Numbered from the stretch's first letter, positions 24,596-33,183 are shown. The stretch is 50,889 bases of DNA from an uncultured Bacteroidales bacterium (GCA_902789725.1 CADAPC010000018.1:1-50889), one strand, 5' to 3'. Numbers and translations are program-made. The notes: generated by a model not told the origin, from the sequence alone.

Positions 24596-25216
24596 TTATC
24601 TTTTGTGTTGCATGCCTGAAAAAACAATTGCGGTTAGACTCATTACGAATCCAACCGTAATAATAATGATTTTCCTCTTCAAGTCAAGGGCAAGTGCATT
24701 TGGGCAGGATGCCCAGGGGGTGCCCTGCCATTTTTTGTAGATAATTTTAGCCAATGCAGGGAAATCGCTGAGGTTGAAGATTACTCTTCTCTTCCTTGCG
24801 GCTCTTCTCCACTTCTTTGTCCAAATTGAGAATGTTGTCAATTTGCGGGCGGATTACATCTGTAAGTAACCTGCCTGAGTACGGTCCCATGTATCGGGCG
24901 AGTTCTATAAACACAGCAGATTGGATGACAGCATCAGCGTGGTGATGGAAGTAGAGCAGGATATAGACCTTAGTCAGCGCTACTTGATATTCACTGTTGC
25001 ATGCTGTACTTCTAATGTAAGTTTAGGATAAAACAGCCACCAAAGCTTGATGTGGAAAAAACCTTAAACCAAATAAAATTTAATGAAGATTGGGTGGAAA
25101 TCATTCATGCACCCTTCTGCAAATAACTCTATATGCCCCATTTGTGGTTTATCTCCCATCAAGTGCTCTATGCGTTTTATCTCCCTGTTTAATTTGCGCA
25201 ACAACAAGGGCTTTTT
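24596..25216 (-). pseudogene. Decayed gene with a nonsense codon and two compensating frameshifts
   Basis: On the minus strand, protein-like sequence runs through this gap but in pieces. From 25216 one frame gives LLLRKLNREIKRIEHLMGDK and continues to a TAA at 25064-25066, then resumes in the same frame with GFFHIKLWWLFYPKLTLE. Around 25000 the coding look moves to the next frame (SEYQVALTKVYILLYFHHHA ... GRLLTDVIRPQIDNI) until TAA at 24747. Around 24780 it returns to the first frame (FPALAKIIYKKWQGTPW ... hydrophobic end) to 24596. The joined product would be about 205 aa with a C-terminal membrane segment. Family not recognised; no intact start codon is clear. The gap 24527-25370 contains nothing else except the nrnA promoter. 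Confidence 0.5.
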
Positions 25217-25318
25217 TCACTTACGGTTTGTAAAGTAACCTAAAAAGGTGGAAACCACCAATTTTTTCTTCGGGTTCATTCCTTTTCAGCGTTTTCAGAT
25301 GCGCAAATGACAGGAAAG

Positions 25319-25350
25319 TTTGCAAGATAACTGAAAAAGGTGTACATTTG
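25319..25350 (+). promoter_or_regulatory. Promoter of nrnA
   Basis: TTTG at 25319-25322 and TACATTTG at 25343-25350 with a 20-nt spacer, 20 nt before the ATG. Confidence 0.7.
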
Positions 25351-25370
25351 CACCAAAGAAAAAGAAAGTC

Positions 25371-26441
25371 ATGTTGAAACCTATTGTGAGTCCGCAGGAA
25401 GCGGCAAAGCTGAAAAAGATTTTTGATGAGAGCAAGAACGTGGTCATTTTGTGCCACACTTCCCCCGACGGAGATGCCATAGGCTCGTCGTTGGGGTTGT
25501 ATGAGTATCTGAAACGGAAAGGGAAGAACGTGAACGTGATTGCACCTAACTATTTCCCTGATTTCCTCCACTGGATGAAGGATGCCGACAAAGTGATTCT
25601 GTTCGACCGCCACAAGGCGCAGTCCTACACGCTCTTGAAGACAGCCGACCTGATTTGCTGCCTCGACTTCAACGACTTGAGCCGGCTGGACGAAATGGGC
25701 ACGGCGGTGAGCCGCATGCACTGCAGACGCGTGTTGATTGACCATCACCTGAATCCCGACAAATCGAAGTTCACGTTCATCATTTCACGTCCGGAACTAA
25801 GCAGCACCTGCGAACTGGTGTTTCGGCTCATCGATGCCCTGGGGGATGTGAAGAGCCTAAGCTTTGCGGCAGCAGAGGACCTCTATGCAGGCATGGCAAC
25901 CGACACAGGCTTCTTCACATTCAACAGCAATAACCCCGACCTCTTCGTCATCATCAGCGAACTGTTGCGCAAGGGGATTGACAAAGATGCCATCAACCGA
26001 AAGATTCAGAACAACTATTCGGCCGACCGCCTGAAATTCATTGGCTATGTGCTTTACGAGAAATTGGAGATTTTCCCCGACCTGCATGCCTCGCTCTTTG
26101 CCATCAGGAAGGAGGAACTGGCACAATTTCATTATGTGAAGGGCGACATGGAGGGTATTGTGAATATGCCCCTACAAATCAAAGGTCACAAACTAAGCAT
26201 CGCCTTGCGCGAGGACACAGAAAAGCCCCTCATCAGGGTCTCCACCCGTTCGGTCGATGATTTCCCGTGCAACTTGCTGTGCGAGCAATTCTTCAACGGC
26301 GGCGGTCACAAAAATGCTGCTGGCGGCACGCTGGAATGCTCAATGGACGAGGCCATTGCCATTGTCCACAAGGCGTTGGAGACATGGAAGGACACCTTAA
26401 TGAGTGCCGACGGAGAGAAAAGCAAGGAAGAAGCCAGCTAA
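25371..26441 (+). CDS. nrnA: DHH-family phosphoesterase (NrnA-like oligoribonuclease/pAp phosphatase)
   Basis: The 356-aa cytoplasmic enzyme degrades short oligonucleotides and/or 3'-phosphoadenosine 5'-phosphate. Metal ligands are visible in CHTSPDGDAIGSS (His29, Asp33, Asp35), LDFND (Asp99) and the eponymous DHH at 124-126. The DHHA1 substrate domain carries FNGGGHKNAAGG near 298-309. Length is somewhat over the usual 310-340 aa because of a charged C-terminal tail. The gene is preceded by a clear promoter and looks monocistronic. Confidence 0.9.
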   Translation: MLKPIVSPQEAAKLKKIFDESKNVVILCHTSPDGDAIGSSLGLYEYLKRKGKNVNVIAPNYFPDFLHWMKDADKVILFDRHKAQSYTLLKTADLICCLDFNDLSRLDEMGTAVSRMHCRRVLIDHHLNPDKSKFTFIISRPELSSTCELVFRLIDALGDVKSLSFAAAEDLYAGMATDTGFFTFNSNNPDLFVIISELLRKGIDKDAINRKIQNNYSADRLKFIGYVLYEKLEIFPDLHASLFAIRKEELAQFHYVKGDMEGIVNMPLQIKGHKLSIALREDTEKPLIRVSTRSVDDFPCNLLCEQFFNGGGHKNAAGGTLECSMDEAIAIVHKALETWKDTLMSADGEKSKEEAS

Positions 26442-26685
26442 CACACTAACAGGAAAGAGGCGGAAAGCCCCCACACAGTTAGTCAGCCACGTGCTCTCTT
26501 CCCCCCTTCCGAACTTTGTCATCAAAAACACCAATCATCATGTTCTGCCCCCACATATATTTACAAGAAAGATGCTCGCAGGCATTTGATGCCAGGCGGA
26601 GGCCCAAATGACGATAGTCAGGCTCCTCATTCAAAGTGTAAAATTATAATTATTTGACCAAAAATGAATAATTCTGAACGTTTAT

Positions 26686-26717
26686 TTTGTATTCTTCTTA
26701 CATTTTCCGTAATTTTG
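26686..26717 (+). promoter_or_regulatory. Promoter of the GH97 gene
   Basis: TTTG at 26686-26689 and TAATTTTG at 26710-26717 with a 20-nt spacer. It implies a leader of about 165 nt before the GH97 start. The gap 26442-26685 shows no gene. Confidence 0.65.
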
Positions 26718-26742
26718 GAGCCAAATAAATAGTATAGACAAA

Positions 26743-26817
26743 ATGCAAAGCTTGGAGGGTGCATGGGTTCCGCTCACAGAGAACGATATTGAGCAGATAC
26801 TTGTTGACTCTCTGTAA
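26743..26817 (+). CDS. Possible 24-codon leader ORF upstream of the GH97 gene
   Basis: An ATG 26 nt after the -7 box opens a 24-codon frame (MQSLEGAWVPLTENDIEQIL, then VDSL) ending at TAA 26815-26817. A hairpin begins exactly at its stop codon: CTGTAA (26812-26817) with TTACAG (26836-26841), plus GCC with GGC inside. A coding role is unproven; it could be a chance frame. Confidence 0.3.
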   Translation: MQSLEGAWVPLTENDIEQILVDSL

Positions 26818-26841
26818 CTGCCTGTGCAGACTGGCTTACAG
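26812..26841 (+). promoter_or_regulatory. Leader hairpin overlapping the small ORF stop
   Basis: Nine base pairs: CTGTAA/TTACAG and GCC/GGC, with a 2-nt bulge and a 10-nt loop. It lies 48 nt before the GH97 start. Confidence 0.4.
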
Positions 26842-26888
26842 ACTGACTGTACAAATCATTTCGATAACAAACTAAAGAATCGACCAAT

Positions 26889-28910
26889 ATGAAAAGAAAA
26901 CTATTGTTCTTACCCCTATTACTTGCATCTGTTGGCATGAATGCGCAGGTGGCAAGTGTGACCAGCCCAGACGGGAAACTCAAGGTCAATGTAGATGTGA
27001 AGGCAGGCAGACCTGTCTATGAAGTGATTTACGACGGAGTGCAAACACTCGATGAAAGTCCGTTGGGCTTTGTGGCCGACCATGGCGACTTCTCGCAAAA
27101 TGTGTCTTTCGACAGCAAAAAGGAAGTGCACTTAGAGTTTAATTACGACTTGCGCGTCAGCAAGGCGAGCCATGTGCATGTGAATGCCAACCAGCTGGTG
27201 GTGACGCTGAAAAACGAGCGGGGCATGCAGTATGACATCGATTTTCGCGTGAGCAACAACGACGTGGCTTTCCGTTATGTCATTCCCAACCATCCCAGCC
27301 GAGCGAACGGCAAGAAATTTTCCATCCGCATGATGAAAGAGGCTACGGGCTTCGACCTACCGCATGGCACCACCACCTTCCTTACGCCGCAGTCCGATGC
27401 CATGATTGGGTGGAAAGGCACGAAACCCAGTTACGAGGAGGTGTATGGCTATGATGAACCCATGAACAAACGTTCACAGTATGGACACGGATATACGTTT
27501 CCCTGCCTCTTCAAGGTGCAGCCCTCCACACCCAAAGGCAGCAATGCGTGGGTGCTCATTTCCGAAACAGGGGTTGACGCTCGCTATTGCGCATCGCGCC
27601 TATCCGACATGAAGGGCGACGGACTCTACACGCTGGAGTTTCCAATGGCTGAGGAAAACAATGGCAACGGAACAGTGGAGCCAGCTTTTGCCCTGCCTGG
27701 AGCTACCCCTTGGCGCACCATCACGGTGGGTACATCGCTGAAACCCATTGTGGAGACAACCGTACCTTGGGACTATGTAACGCCCCGTTATGAGACTACA
27801 CATAATTATAAATATGGGAAAGGCACCTGGAGCTGGATTGTGTGGCAAGACAACTCCATCAACTACGACGACCAGGTGAAGTTCATCAAGCTGGCCAAGG
27901 ACATGGGCTTCCAGTATGTGCTCATCGACAACTGGTGGGACAACAACATTGGCAAAGACCGCATGACCCAGTTGGTGAAGTATTCGCAAAGCCAAGGTGT
28001 TGACGTGTTCCTCTGGTACAGTTCCAGCGGTTGGTGGAACGACATTGAGCAAGGGCCCATCAACATCATGTCGGACCCCATTCTGCGCAAACAGTACATG
28101 CGCTGGATGCACGAAATTGGCGTAAAGGGCATCAAGGTCGATTTCTTCGGTGGCGACAAGCAAGAGACGATGCGCCTGTACGAGCAGATTCTCTCCGATG
28201 CCGATGACAACGGTATTATGGTCATCTTCCACGGCTGCACCATTCCGCGTGGATGGGAACGCATGTATCCCAACTATGTGGGCAGCGAGGCCGTCTTAGC
28301 GTCGGAGAACATCTACTTTGGTCAAAGTGCTGCAGACAAAGAAGCGAAAGACGCCGCCACCCATCCCTTCATCCGCAACACGATTGGCTGTATGGAGTTT
28401 GGTGGTTGTTTTATGAACCGCCACATACACCAAGGGAATAAGGGTGGCACAACCCGCAAAACAACGGATGTGCACGAACTGGCCACTTGTATCTTCTTCC
28501 AGAACCCCATCCAGAACTTTGCCATCACTCCAGAGAACCTCCCCACTGAGGCCACCAAGAACTTGGCTCCCAACGAAGAGGGTGCTCCAGCACCTGCCAT
28601 CAGCATGGATTTCTTGCGCGAGGTGCCCACTACATGGGACGAGACGATGTTTATTGATGGCTACCCCGGCAAGTACTGCATTTTGGCTCGTCGCCACGGC
28701 TCTACATGGTACATTGCAGGCAACAATGCTACTGGCGCTCCCCTCACCCTCAAACTGAACCTCCCCATGCTGCAGAAAGGCGACAAAGTTACGCTCTACA
28801 GCGATAACCTCAAGGACCGCGAACCTCAAAAGTCTGAGCTGAAGGTCTCCAACCCCAAGGCTGTCAGCGTGACAATGGTCGATCAGGGAGGTTTTGTCAT
28901 CGTGAAATAA
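26889..28910 (+). CDS. GH97 glycoside hydrolase, probable retaining alpha-galactosidase type
   Basis: The 673-aa protein has a Sec signal peptide (1-19/20, ending MNAQ), an N-terminal GH97 beta-sandwich (to about 290), a TIM barrel with WSWIVWQDNSINYDDQVKFI, FQYVLIDNWW and GIKVDFFGGD, and a C-terminal beta domain. Asp418 in KVDF lies where retaining GH97 enzymes carry their nucleophile; inverting SusB-type alpha-glucosidases lack it and use Glu bases. An alpha-galactosidase or similar specificity is therefore favoured over starch. The gene precedes a nucleoside-hydrolase-like secreted protein; no SusC/SusD pair is present. Confidence 0.88.
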   Translation: MKRKLLFLPLLLASVGMNAQVASVTSPDGKLKVNVDVKAGRPVYEVIYDGVQTLDESPLGFVADHGDFSQNVSFDSKKEVHLEFNYDLRVSKASHVHVNANQLVVTLKNERGMQYDIDFRVSNNDVAFRYVIPNHPSRANGKKFSIRMMKEATGFDLPHGTTTFLTPQSDAMIGWKGTKPSYEEVYGYDEPMNKRSQYGHGYTFPCLFKVQPSTPKGSNAWVLISETGVDARYCASRLSDMKGDGLYTLEFPMAEENNGNGTVEPAFALPGATPWRTITVGTSLKPIVETTVPWDYVTPRYETTHNYKYGKGTWSWIVWQDNSINYDDQVKFIKLAKDMGFQYVLIDNWWDNNIGKDRMTQLVKYSQSQGVDVFLWYSSSGWWNDIEQGPINIMSDPILRKQYMRWMHEIGVKGIKVDFFGGDKQETMRLYEQILSDADDNGIMVIFHGCTIPRGWERMYPNYVGSEAVLASENIYFGQSAADKEAKDAATHPFIRNTIGCMEFGGCFMNRHIHQGNKGGTTRKTTDVHELATCIFFQNPIQNFAITPENLPTEATKNLAPNEEGAPAPAISMDFLREVPTTWDETMFIDGYPGKYCILARRHGSTWYIAGNNATGAPLTLKLNLPMLQKGDKVTLYSDNLKDREPQKSELKVSNPKAVSVTMVDQGGFVIVK

Positions 28911-28961
28911 CAACGGACATTCATTCACTTAAATAATAACTTCATTAAAAACTATCTGCAT

Positions 28962-30017
28962 ATGAAAAAGATCTTTCTCCTGCTCGCCGTGGCACTGATG
29001 TGCTATGTGGCAGATGTGAGCGCACAGTGCTGCTGTGGCGATAACCATAGTGCAGGCATGAAACACCAACCCATCAACATGATTCTCGATGCCGACTTCG
29101 GCAGCTCGACGGATGACCTCTTCGCCCTGATGATGCTGAACCACTACATTGATGAGGGATTGGTGGATCTCAAAGGCATCGTGGTGGATCGCGAAGGCGA
29201 GAAAAACGCTGGCGTAGTTGACATCTTCAACACCTACTACGGGCATCCCAACATTCCGGTGGGACTGGAGCGAAACGGTGTAAAGAATCCTCGCGTCTTC
29301 ATCCCCTACAACGGCATTTGTGACTTAAAAGATGCACAGGGACAGCCTCTCTTCAAGCGCACCTTCGATGCCAGCAAGTGCATGGACGGATGGAAACTCT
29401 ACCGCAAAATTCTCAGCAAGGCTGAAGACAAATCCATCACGATTGTAGCCATCGGCTTCGCCACGTCGTTGGCTCAGCTCTTTGAATCGAAAGCCGACGA
29501 ATACTCTAAGTTGTCGGGGTTAGACCTCTTCGAACAGAAAGTGAAGGCTGTCTATATCCAGTCTGGCCGTTTTGAGGAGACGGACAGCACATGTGGCTAC
29601 AACATGCGTGCAGCATCGAAACAAGCTGCTGTGTTCTACGACAAACTGCCACAAAGTGTGGATCTTGTCATGTCGCCCAGTTATGTGGGTGAGAGCATGA
29701 ACTACGTGCCTGAAGACGTGATTGCCGACCTCTCATGGACAGATGTGAATCCCATCAAGGCTGTTTATACGAACTACACTTGCGACACGGGGCAACGCAT
29801 GTGGGACGTGAATTGCGTGACTCACGCCATCTTTGGCGACCGCCAATTCAATGTTTCACCTCGAGGAACGGTCACGTTCGTGGAAAAGGGGGAGGAATCG
29901 CTCATGCTCTTCAAGCAAGACTCCTACGGCAATGCTTACTACCAGCTTCCCTTTGACAGCTACGGCAGCATGGAGAAGTTGATGGACATTCGTCGCCATA
30001 ACAGGATGAGTAAGTAA
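28962..30017 (+). CDS. Secreted nucleoside-hydrolase-like protein
   Basis: The 351-aa protein has a Sec signal (1-22), a Cys-rich CCCGDNH just after cleavage, and an inosine-uridine nucleoside-hydrolase fold. The calcium-binding start is ILDADFGSSTDDLFAL (Asp43, Asp45, Asp51, Asp52), two residues longer than the classical DTDPGIDD loop. IVAIGFATSLAQL and NMRAASKQAAVFYDKL follow in the expected order. Location outside the cytoplasm and pairing with a GH97 gene 51 bp upstream suggest it cleaves an N- or O-ribosyl or other glycosidic bond on an external substrate (inference). Confidence 0.75.
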   Translation: MKKIFLLLAVALMCYVADVSAQCCCGDNHSAGMKHQPINMILDADFGSSTDDLFALMMLNHYIDEGLVDLKGIVVDREGEKNAGVVDIFNTYYGHPNIPVGLERNGVKNPRVFIPYNGICDLKDAQGQPLFKRTFDASKCMDGWKLYRKILSKAEDKSITIVAIGFATSLAQLFESKADEYSKLSGLDLFEQKVKAVYIQSGRFEETDSTCGYNMRAASKQAAVFYDKLPQSVDLVMSPSYVGESMNYVPEDVIADLSWTDVNPIKAVYTNYTCDTGQRMWDVNCVTHAIFGDRQFNVSPRGTVTFVEKGEESLMLFKQDSYGNAYYQLPFDSYGSMEKLMDIRRHNRMSK

Positions 30018-30019
30018 AG

Positions 30020-30071
30020 AGTGAAAAATGAAGAGTGAAAAATTTCCATTTTTCACTCTTCATTTTTCACT
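30020..30071. terminator. 24-bp perfect hairpin, bidirectional terminator and interspersed repeat
   Basis: Bases 30020-30043 pair perfectly with 30048-30071 around TTCC. The arms are built from GTGAAAAATGAAGAGTGAAA, the same units as the repeats at 15098, 19588, 43711 and 44950-45085. It lies between the convergent ends of the nucleoside-hydrolase-like gene and aroB and gives A/T-rich ends on both strands. Confidence 0.75.
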
Positions 30072-30087
30072 TAAACACCACGTTTCC

Positions 30088-31164
30088 TCACCCTTCCCTG
30101 AAAAAGTCGAGCATCTCGAAGATTTCTTTCTTGTCGGCAATCTGATTGATGCGGATGTCTCCCACATTGCCCAACAGAGTGAAGTTGATAATGCCAGCGG
30201 TGTTCTTCTTGTCGTGAGTCATATATTGATAGAGCTCTTCGTAGTCATCGCAAATGATGGGCAAGGTGCCGTAGTTTTCTTTAATAAAACGCACCGTTTG
30301 GCGCATTTTGTCGGTAGGGAACCCAGTCTTGACACACGAGAGGTAAAGTTCGCAAATCAGTCCCCATGCCACTGCATAGCCATGCAGCACCGGATGAATG
30401 CCGCGCTTGTTGTGTGGCTCATGTACAAACTTCAAGCAGAAACTCTCAAAAGCGTGACCAGCTGTGTGTCCGAGGTTCAGTGCCTTACGGATGCCGTGCT
30501 CCAGCGGGTCTTCCGCCACAATGCGTTCTTTGATGGCTACAGACGTGCCCACCATCTGACCTAAATGCGTGTAATCTACTTCGTTGAGGTCGAAACTGAG
30601 TAGTTCAGCGAAGTTCTCATGAGTGGAAATCAGTCCATGTTTGAGCATTTCAGCATAGCCCGAGCAAATATTTTCGTGGTCGAGGGTGCGCAGGAACTCC
30701 GTATCCAAAATGACCGTTTCGGGTGAGTTGAACACCCCAATCTCATTCTTCAGTCCATTAAAGTTAATGCCTGTCTTTCCCCCAACGCTGGCATCCACCA
30801 TGCTCAGAAGGGTGGTGGGCACATTGATATATTTGATGCCGCGCTTGAAAGTGCTGGCAGCAAAACCACCGAGGTCGGTCACCATACCGCCACCGAGGTT
30901 CACCAGCAACGAATGGCGGCTGCCACTCCCCTGCCCCAGTTCAGTCCACACCTTTGCCAATGTCTCTAAGGTTTTGTGTGTATCAGTCGCCCCAATAATG
31001 ATGTGAATAGCAGCTTGCAGACAAGAAAGCCTTTTCACTAAAGGGAAACACAATGCGTGCGTGATCTCGTCTGTCAGCAAGAATAACTTGTCGTGCTTCA
31101 CTTCATCAATTGCTTCTGTCAATGTTTGTGCAATGTCGGTGGAAATAACTACTTTGTTTGCCAT
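30088..31164 (-). CDS. aroB: 3-dehydroquinate synthase AroB
   Basis: The 358-aa enzyme makes 3-dehydroquinate from DAHP in the shikimate pathway, using NAD and a divalent metal. Visible motifs are VNLGGGMVTDLGGFAASTFKRG, PTTLLSMVDASVGGKTGINF, the metal-ligand region CSGYAEMLKHG, and LNLGHTAGHAFE. The frame opens at 31203, but the -7 box lies at 31183-31190, so the ATG at 31164 is chosen. It is divergent to rfbC, with the two promoters about 25 bp apart. Confidence 0.94.
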   Translation of the reverse strand: MANKVVISTDIAQTLTEAIDEVKHDKLFLLTDEITHALCFPLVKRLSCLQAAIHIIIGATDTHKTLETLAKVWTELGQGSGSRHSLLVNLGGGMVTDLGGFAASTFKRGIKYINVPTTLLSMVDASVGGKTGINFNGLKNEIGVFNSPETVILDTEFLRTLDHENICSGYAEMLKHGLISTHENFAELLSFDLNEVDYTHLGQMVGTSVAIKERIVAEDPLEHGIRKALNLGHTAGHAFESFCLKFVHEPHNKRGIHPVLHGYAVAWGLICELYLSCVKTGFPTDKMRQTVRFIKENYGTLPIICDDYEELYQYMTHDKKNTAGIINFTLLGNVGDIRINQIADKKEIFEMLDFFREG

Positions 31165-31182
31165 AAGTGTAGAAAATTTTTG

Positions 31183-31190
31183 CAAAGGTA
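31183..31190 (-). promoter_or_regulatory. -7 box for aroB
   Basis: The minus strand reads TACCTTTG (then CA), 18 nt before the ATG at 31164. Its upstream half would overlap the divergent rfbC promoter. Confidence 0.65.
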
Positions 31191-31212
31191 CAAAAAACTC
31201 CAAACTTTTCCG

Positions 31213-31220
31213 TACCTTTG
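31213..31220 (+). promoter_or_regulatory. -7 box for rfbC
   Basis: TACCTTTG, 27 nt before the rfbC ATG and 22 bp from the opposing aroB box. Confidence 0.65.
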
Positions 31221-31247
31221 CAGCGGTTTTTTTAACAAGGAATAGTT

Positions 31248-31823
31248 ATGATTCACGTAATTGACACCGAGATTGAAGGTGTAAAGATTATTGAACCGAA
31301 GTTGTTTGGGGATGCCCGGGGGTACTTCTTCGAGTCGTTCTCGCAACGGGAGTTTGAAGAGAAAGTTTTTAAGACTGTCTTTGTTCAGGACAACGAGAGT
31401 CAGTCAGTAGCAGGCGTGGTGAGAGGTCTGCATTTTCAGAAACCTCCCTTCACACAGGCCAAATTGGTGCGGGTGGTGAAAGGTGCTGTGCTGGATGTGG
31501 CTGTCGATATCCGCAAGGGAAGCCCCACGTTTGGCAAGCACGTGTCAGTAGTTCTGACAGCCGAAAACCACCGACAATTTTTCGTTCCACGCGGTTTTGC
31601 CCATGGTTTTGCTGTGTTGAGTGACGAGGCAGTTTTCCAGTACAAGTGCGACAACTATTATGCTCCCCAAAGCGAAGGTGCCATTGCTTGGGATGACCCC
31701 GATTTGGGTATCGATTGGCAGGTTCCCACTGAAAATCGTATCCTCTCAGAGAAGGATGCCCATCACCCCAAACTAAAAGATGCCGAACTGGTGTTCGACA
31801 TCCATGTATCCTTGTATGATTAA
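31248..31823 (+). CDS. rfbC: dTDP-4-dehydrorhamnose 3,5-epimerase RfbC
   Basis: The 191-aa cupin enzyme converts dTDP-4-keto-6-deoxyglucose to the L-lyxo form on the way to dTDP-L-rhamnose. Motifs: GDARGYFFESF, VVRGLHFQKPPFTQAKLV with the catalytic His, VAVDIRKGSPTFGKHV, FVPRGFAHGFAVLSDEAVFQYKC, and DPDLGIDW. Length is typical. The other rhamnose genes (rfbA, B, D) are not adjacent. A small hairpin follows the stop (31826-31840). Confidence 0.94.
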   Translation: MIHVIDTEIEGVKIIEPKLFGDARGYFFESFSQREFEEKVFKTVFVQDNESQSVAGVVRGLHFQKPPFTQAKLVRVVKGAVLDVAVDIRKGSPTFGKHVSVVLTAENHRQFFVPRGFAHGFAVLSDEAVFQYKCDNYYAPQSEGAIAWDDPDLGIDWQVPTENRILSEKDAHHPKLKDAELVFDIHVSLYD

Positions 31824-31825
31824 GG

Positions 31826-31843
31826 AGCGTAAGCAACGCTTTT
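31826..31843 (+). terminator. Weak terminator after rfbC
   Basis: AGCGT-AAGCA-ACGCT followed by TTT directly downstream of the stop codon. Confidence 0.35.
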
Positions 31844-31882
31844 AAGCCTTACTCATGCCTACATTGCCGTAACGTTCCGCCG

Positions 31883-33142
31883 TTACTTATTCAGAATTTT
31901 CTTCTTCCCTCTCAAATAGATGCCAGGAGCAGCCATGTAGCTAACTCGCTGACCGCTCATTGTGTAGAGGGAAGCATCTTTGTTTTGTTCTGCGTCCTTA
32001 GGAATAGCCACTCCCTCGATGCTCAGAGCCTCTTTCTCCGATAAGAAATTCTTGAGGGATAAGATGCCCGAATTGAGTTTGTGGGAAGAGCTGTCCCACA
32101 GTCCGCGGTTGTTGGAAGAGTCATGAGTGGAAAGCACTCCAGCCGTACCGTTGGCTTCGGGGAACCAGTAATAAAGTCCCGTCACATTGTCGTGCTTGGC
32201 CAGTTCAGCACAGAGATCCTCGATAAAGGCTTTCTGCCCAGCCACAGTGCCAGGCCATGTGCCAGTTGTGTCTTCATAGCCTGATTCACCTGAGGGGAAC
32301 CATTGGTAATAGTAGGCAGTCTCCACAATTTGCACGGGTTTGTCGGGGAAAGCTGTTGCAAGGGTATTGAGGGTGCCAGACAAGGTGCTCAGGCTCTTGT
32401 GCCAAAAAGGATAGTAAGAGAGTCCGATGATGTCGTAATCTACCCCATTGGCTTTCATCTTTGTAAAGAAGTTCTTGCAGGCATTGGCATCCCCACTCCT
32501 TTCGATGTGGAGAACAATTTTGGCATTGGGTGTCACCTCACGCACTGCTTGCGCTCCAGCACTGAGAAAGTCGGTTAACCGCTTCCAAGTACTGTTGGAA
32601 GCCGACGCATAACAGCGATCGGCGTTGTTGCGCCACAACATACCGTAGCTCACCTCGTTGCCAACCTGAACGAAATCGGGGGTGGCACCGTTGTCTTTCA
32701 AATATTTCAGGCTGCGCTTCGTGTAGGCATACACAGAATCAGCGAGTGCCTTGGTGGAAGTATCTTTCCATGCGGAAGGAATGGCCTGATGGTCAGGGTC
32801 AGCCCATGTGTCGCTGTAGTGAAAGTCGAGCATGAAGTCCAGACCTGCATCCTTGATGCGTTTACCCAAGTTCTTCACATACTCCAAATCTTGCACCAAA
32901 GTGATGTCTGTGCTATTGTCTGGATTAACGAACAAACGCACACGCATGGAATTGAATTTGCAGGTCGATTTCATGTAAGCAATCACGTCGTCAATTTTGG
33001 CTCCAGTGCTACGTAAGTAAGGAGTTTTAGCACTTTCGTATTGTGGAAGCATGGAGATGTCACCTCCTAAATTGAACGTCTGCTGAGCAAAGGCATTTAC
33101 AGCCATTGCTCCAGCCATAACAAAAAGCATCAATTTGTTCAT
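31883..33142 (-). CDS. GH53 arabinogalactan endo-beta-1,4-galactanase
   Basis: The 419-aa secreted enzyme (signal 1-20, ending AFAQ) hydrolyses beta-1,4-galactan side chains of pectin. The barrel shows GGDISMLPQYE, FNSMRVRLFVNP, LDFHYSDTWADPDHQ, acid/base Glu163 in VQVGNEVSYGMLW, LSYYPFWH, and nucleophile Glu274 in IVETAYYYQW. The last 27 residues (LYTMSGQRVSYMAAPGIYLR, then basic) match the short C-terminal tail common on Prevotella secreted proteins, related in look to type IX secretion tails. No SusC/SusD genes are next to it. The -7 box is at 33184-33191. Confidence 0.9.
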   Translation of the reverse strand: MNKLMLFVMAGAMAVNAFAQQTFNLGGDISMLPQYESAKTPYLRSTGAKIDDVIAYMKSTCKFNSMRVRLFVNPDNSTDITLVQDLEYVKNLGKRIKDAGLDFMLDFHYSDTWADPDHQAIPSAWKDTSTKALADSVYAYTKRSLKYLKDNGATPDFVQVGNEVSYGMLWRNNADRCYASASNSTWKRLTDFLSAGAQAVREVTPNAKIVLHIERSGDANACKNFFTKMKANGVDYDIIGLSYYPFWHKSLSTLSGTLNTLATAFPDKPVQIVETAYYYQWFPSGESGYEDTTGTWPGTVAGQKAFIEDLCAELAKHDNVTGLYYWFPEANGTAGVLSTHDSSNNRGLWDSSSHKLNSGILSLKNFLSEKEALSIEGVAIPKDAEQNKDASLYTMSGQRVSYMAAPGIYLRGKKKILNK

Positions 33143-33183
33143 AAAGCGTATAGGTTAATGAATGATGTATATAGATTGTGCTG

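Noticed and set aside
24596..24841. An 81-codon minus-strand ORF as an independent gene
   Set aside because: Its C-terminal half continues protein-like sequence from another frame upstream, so it is better explained as the end of a frameshifted pseudogene.
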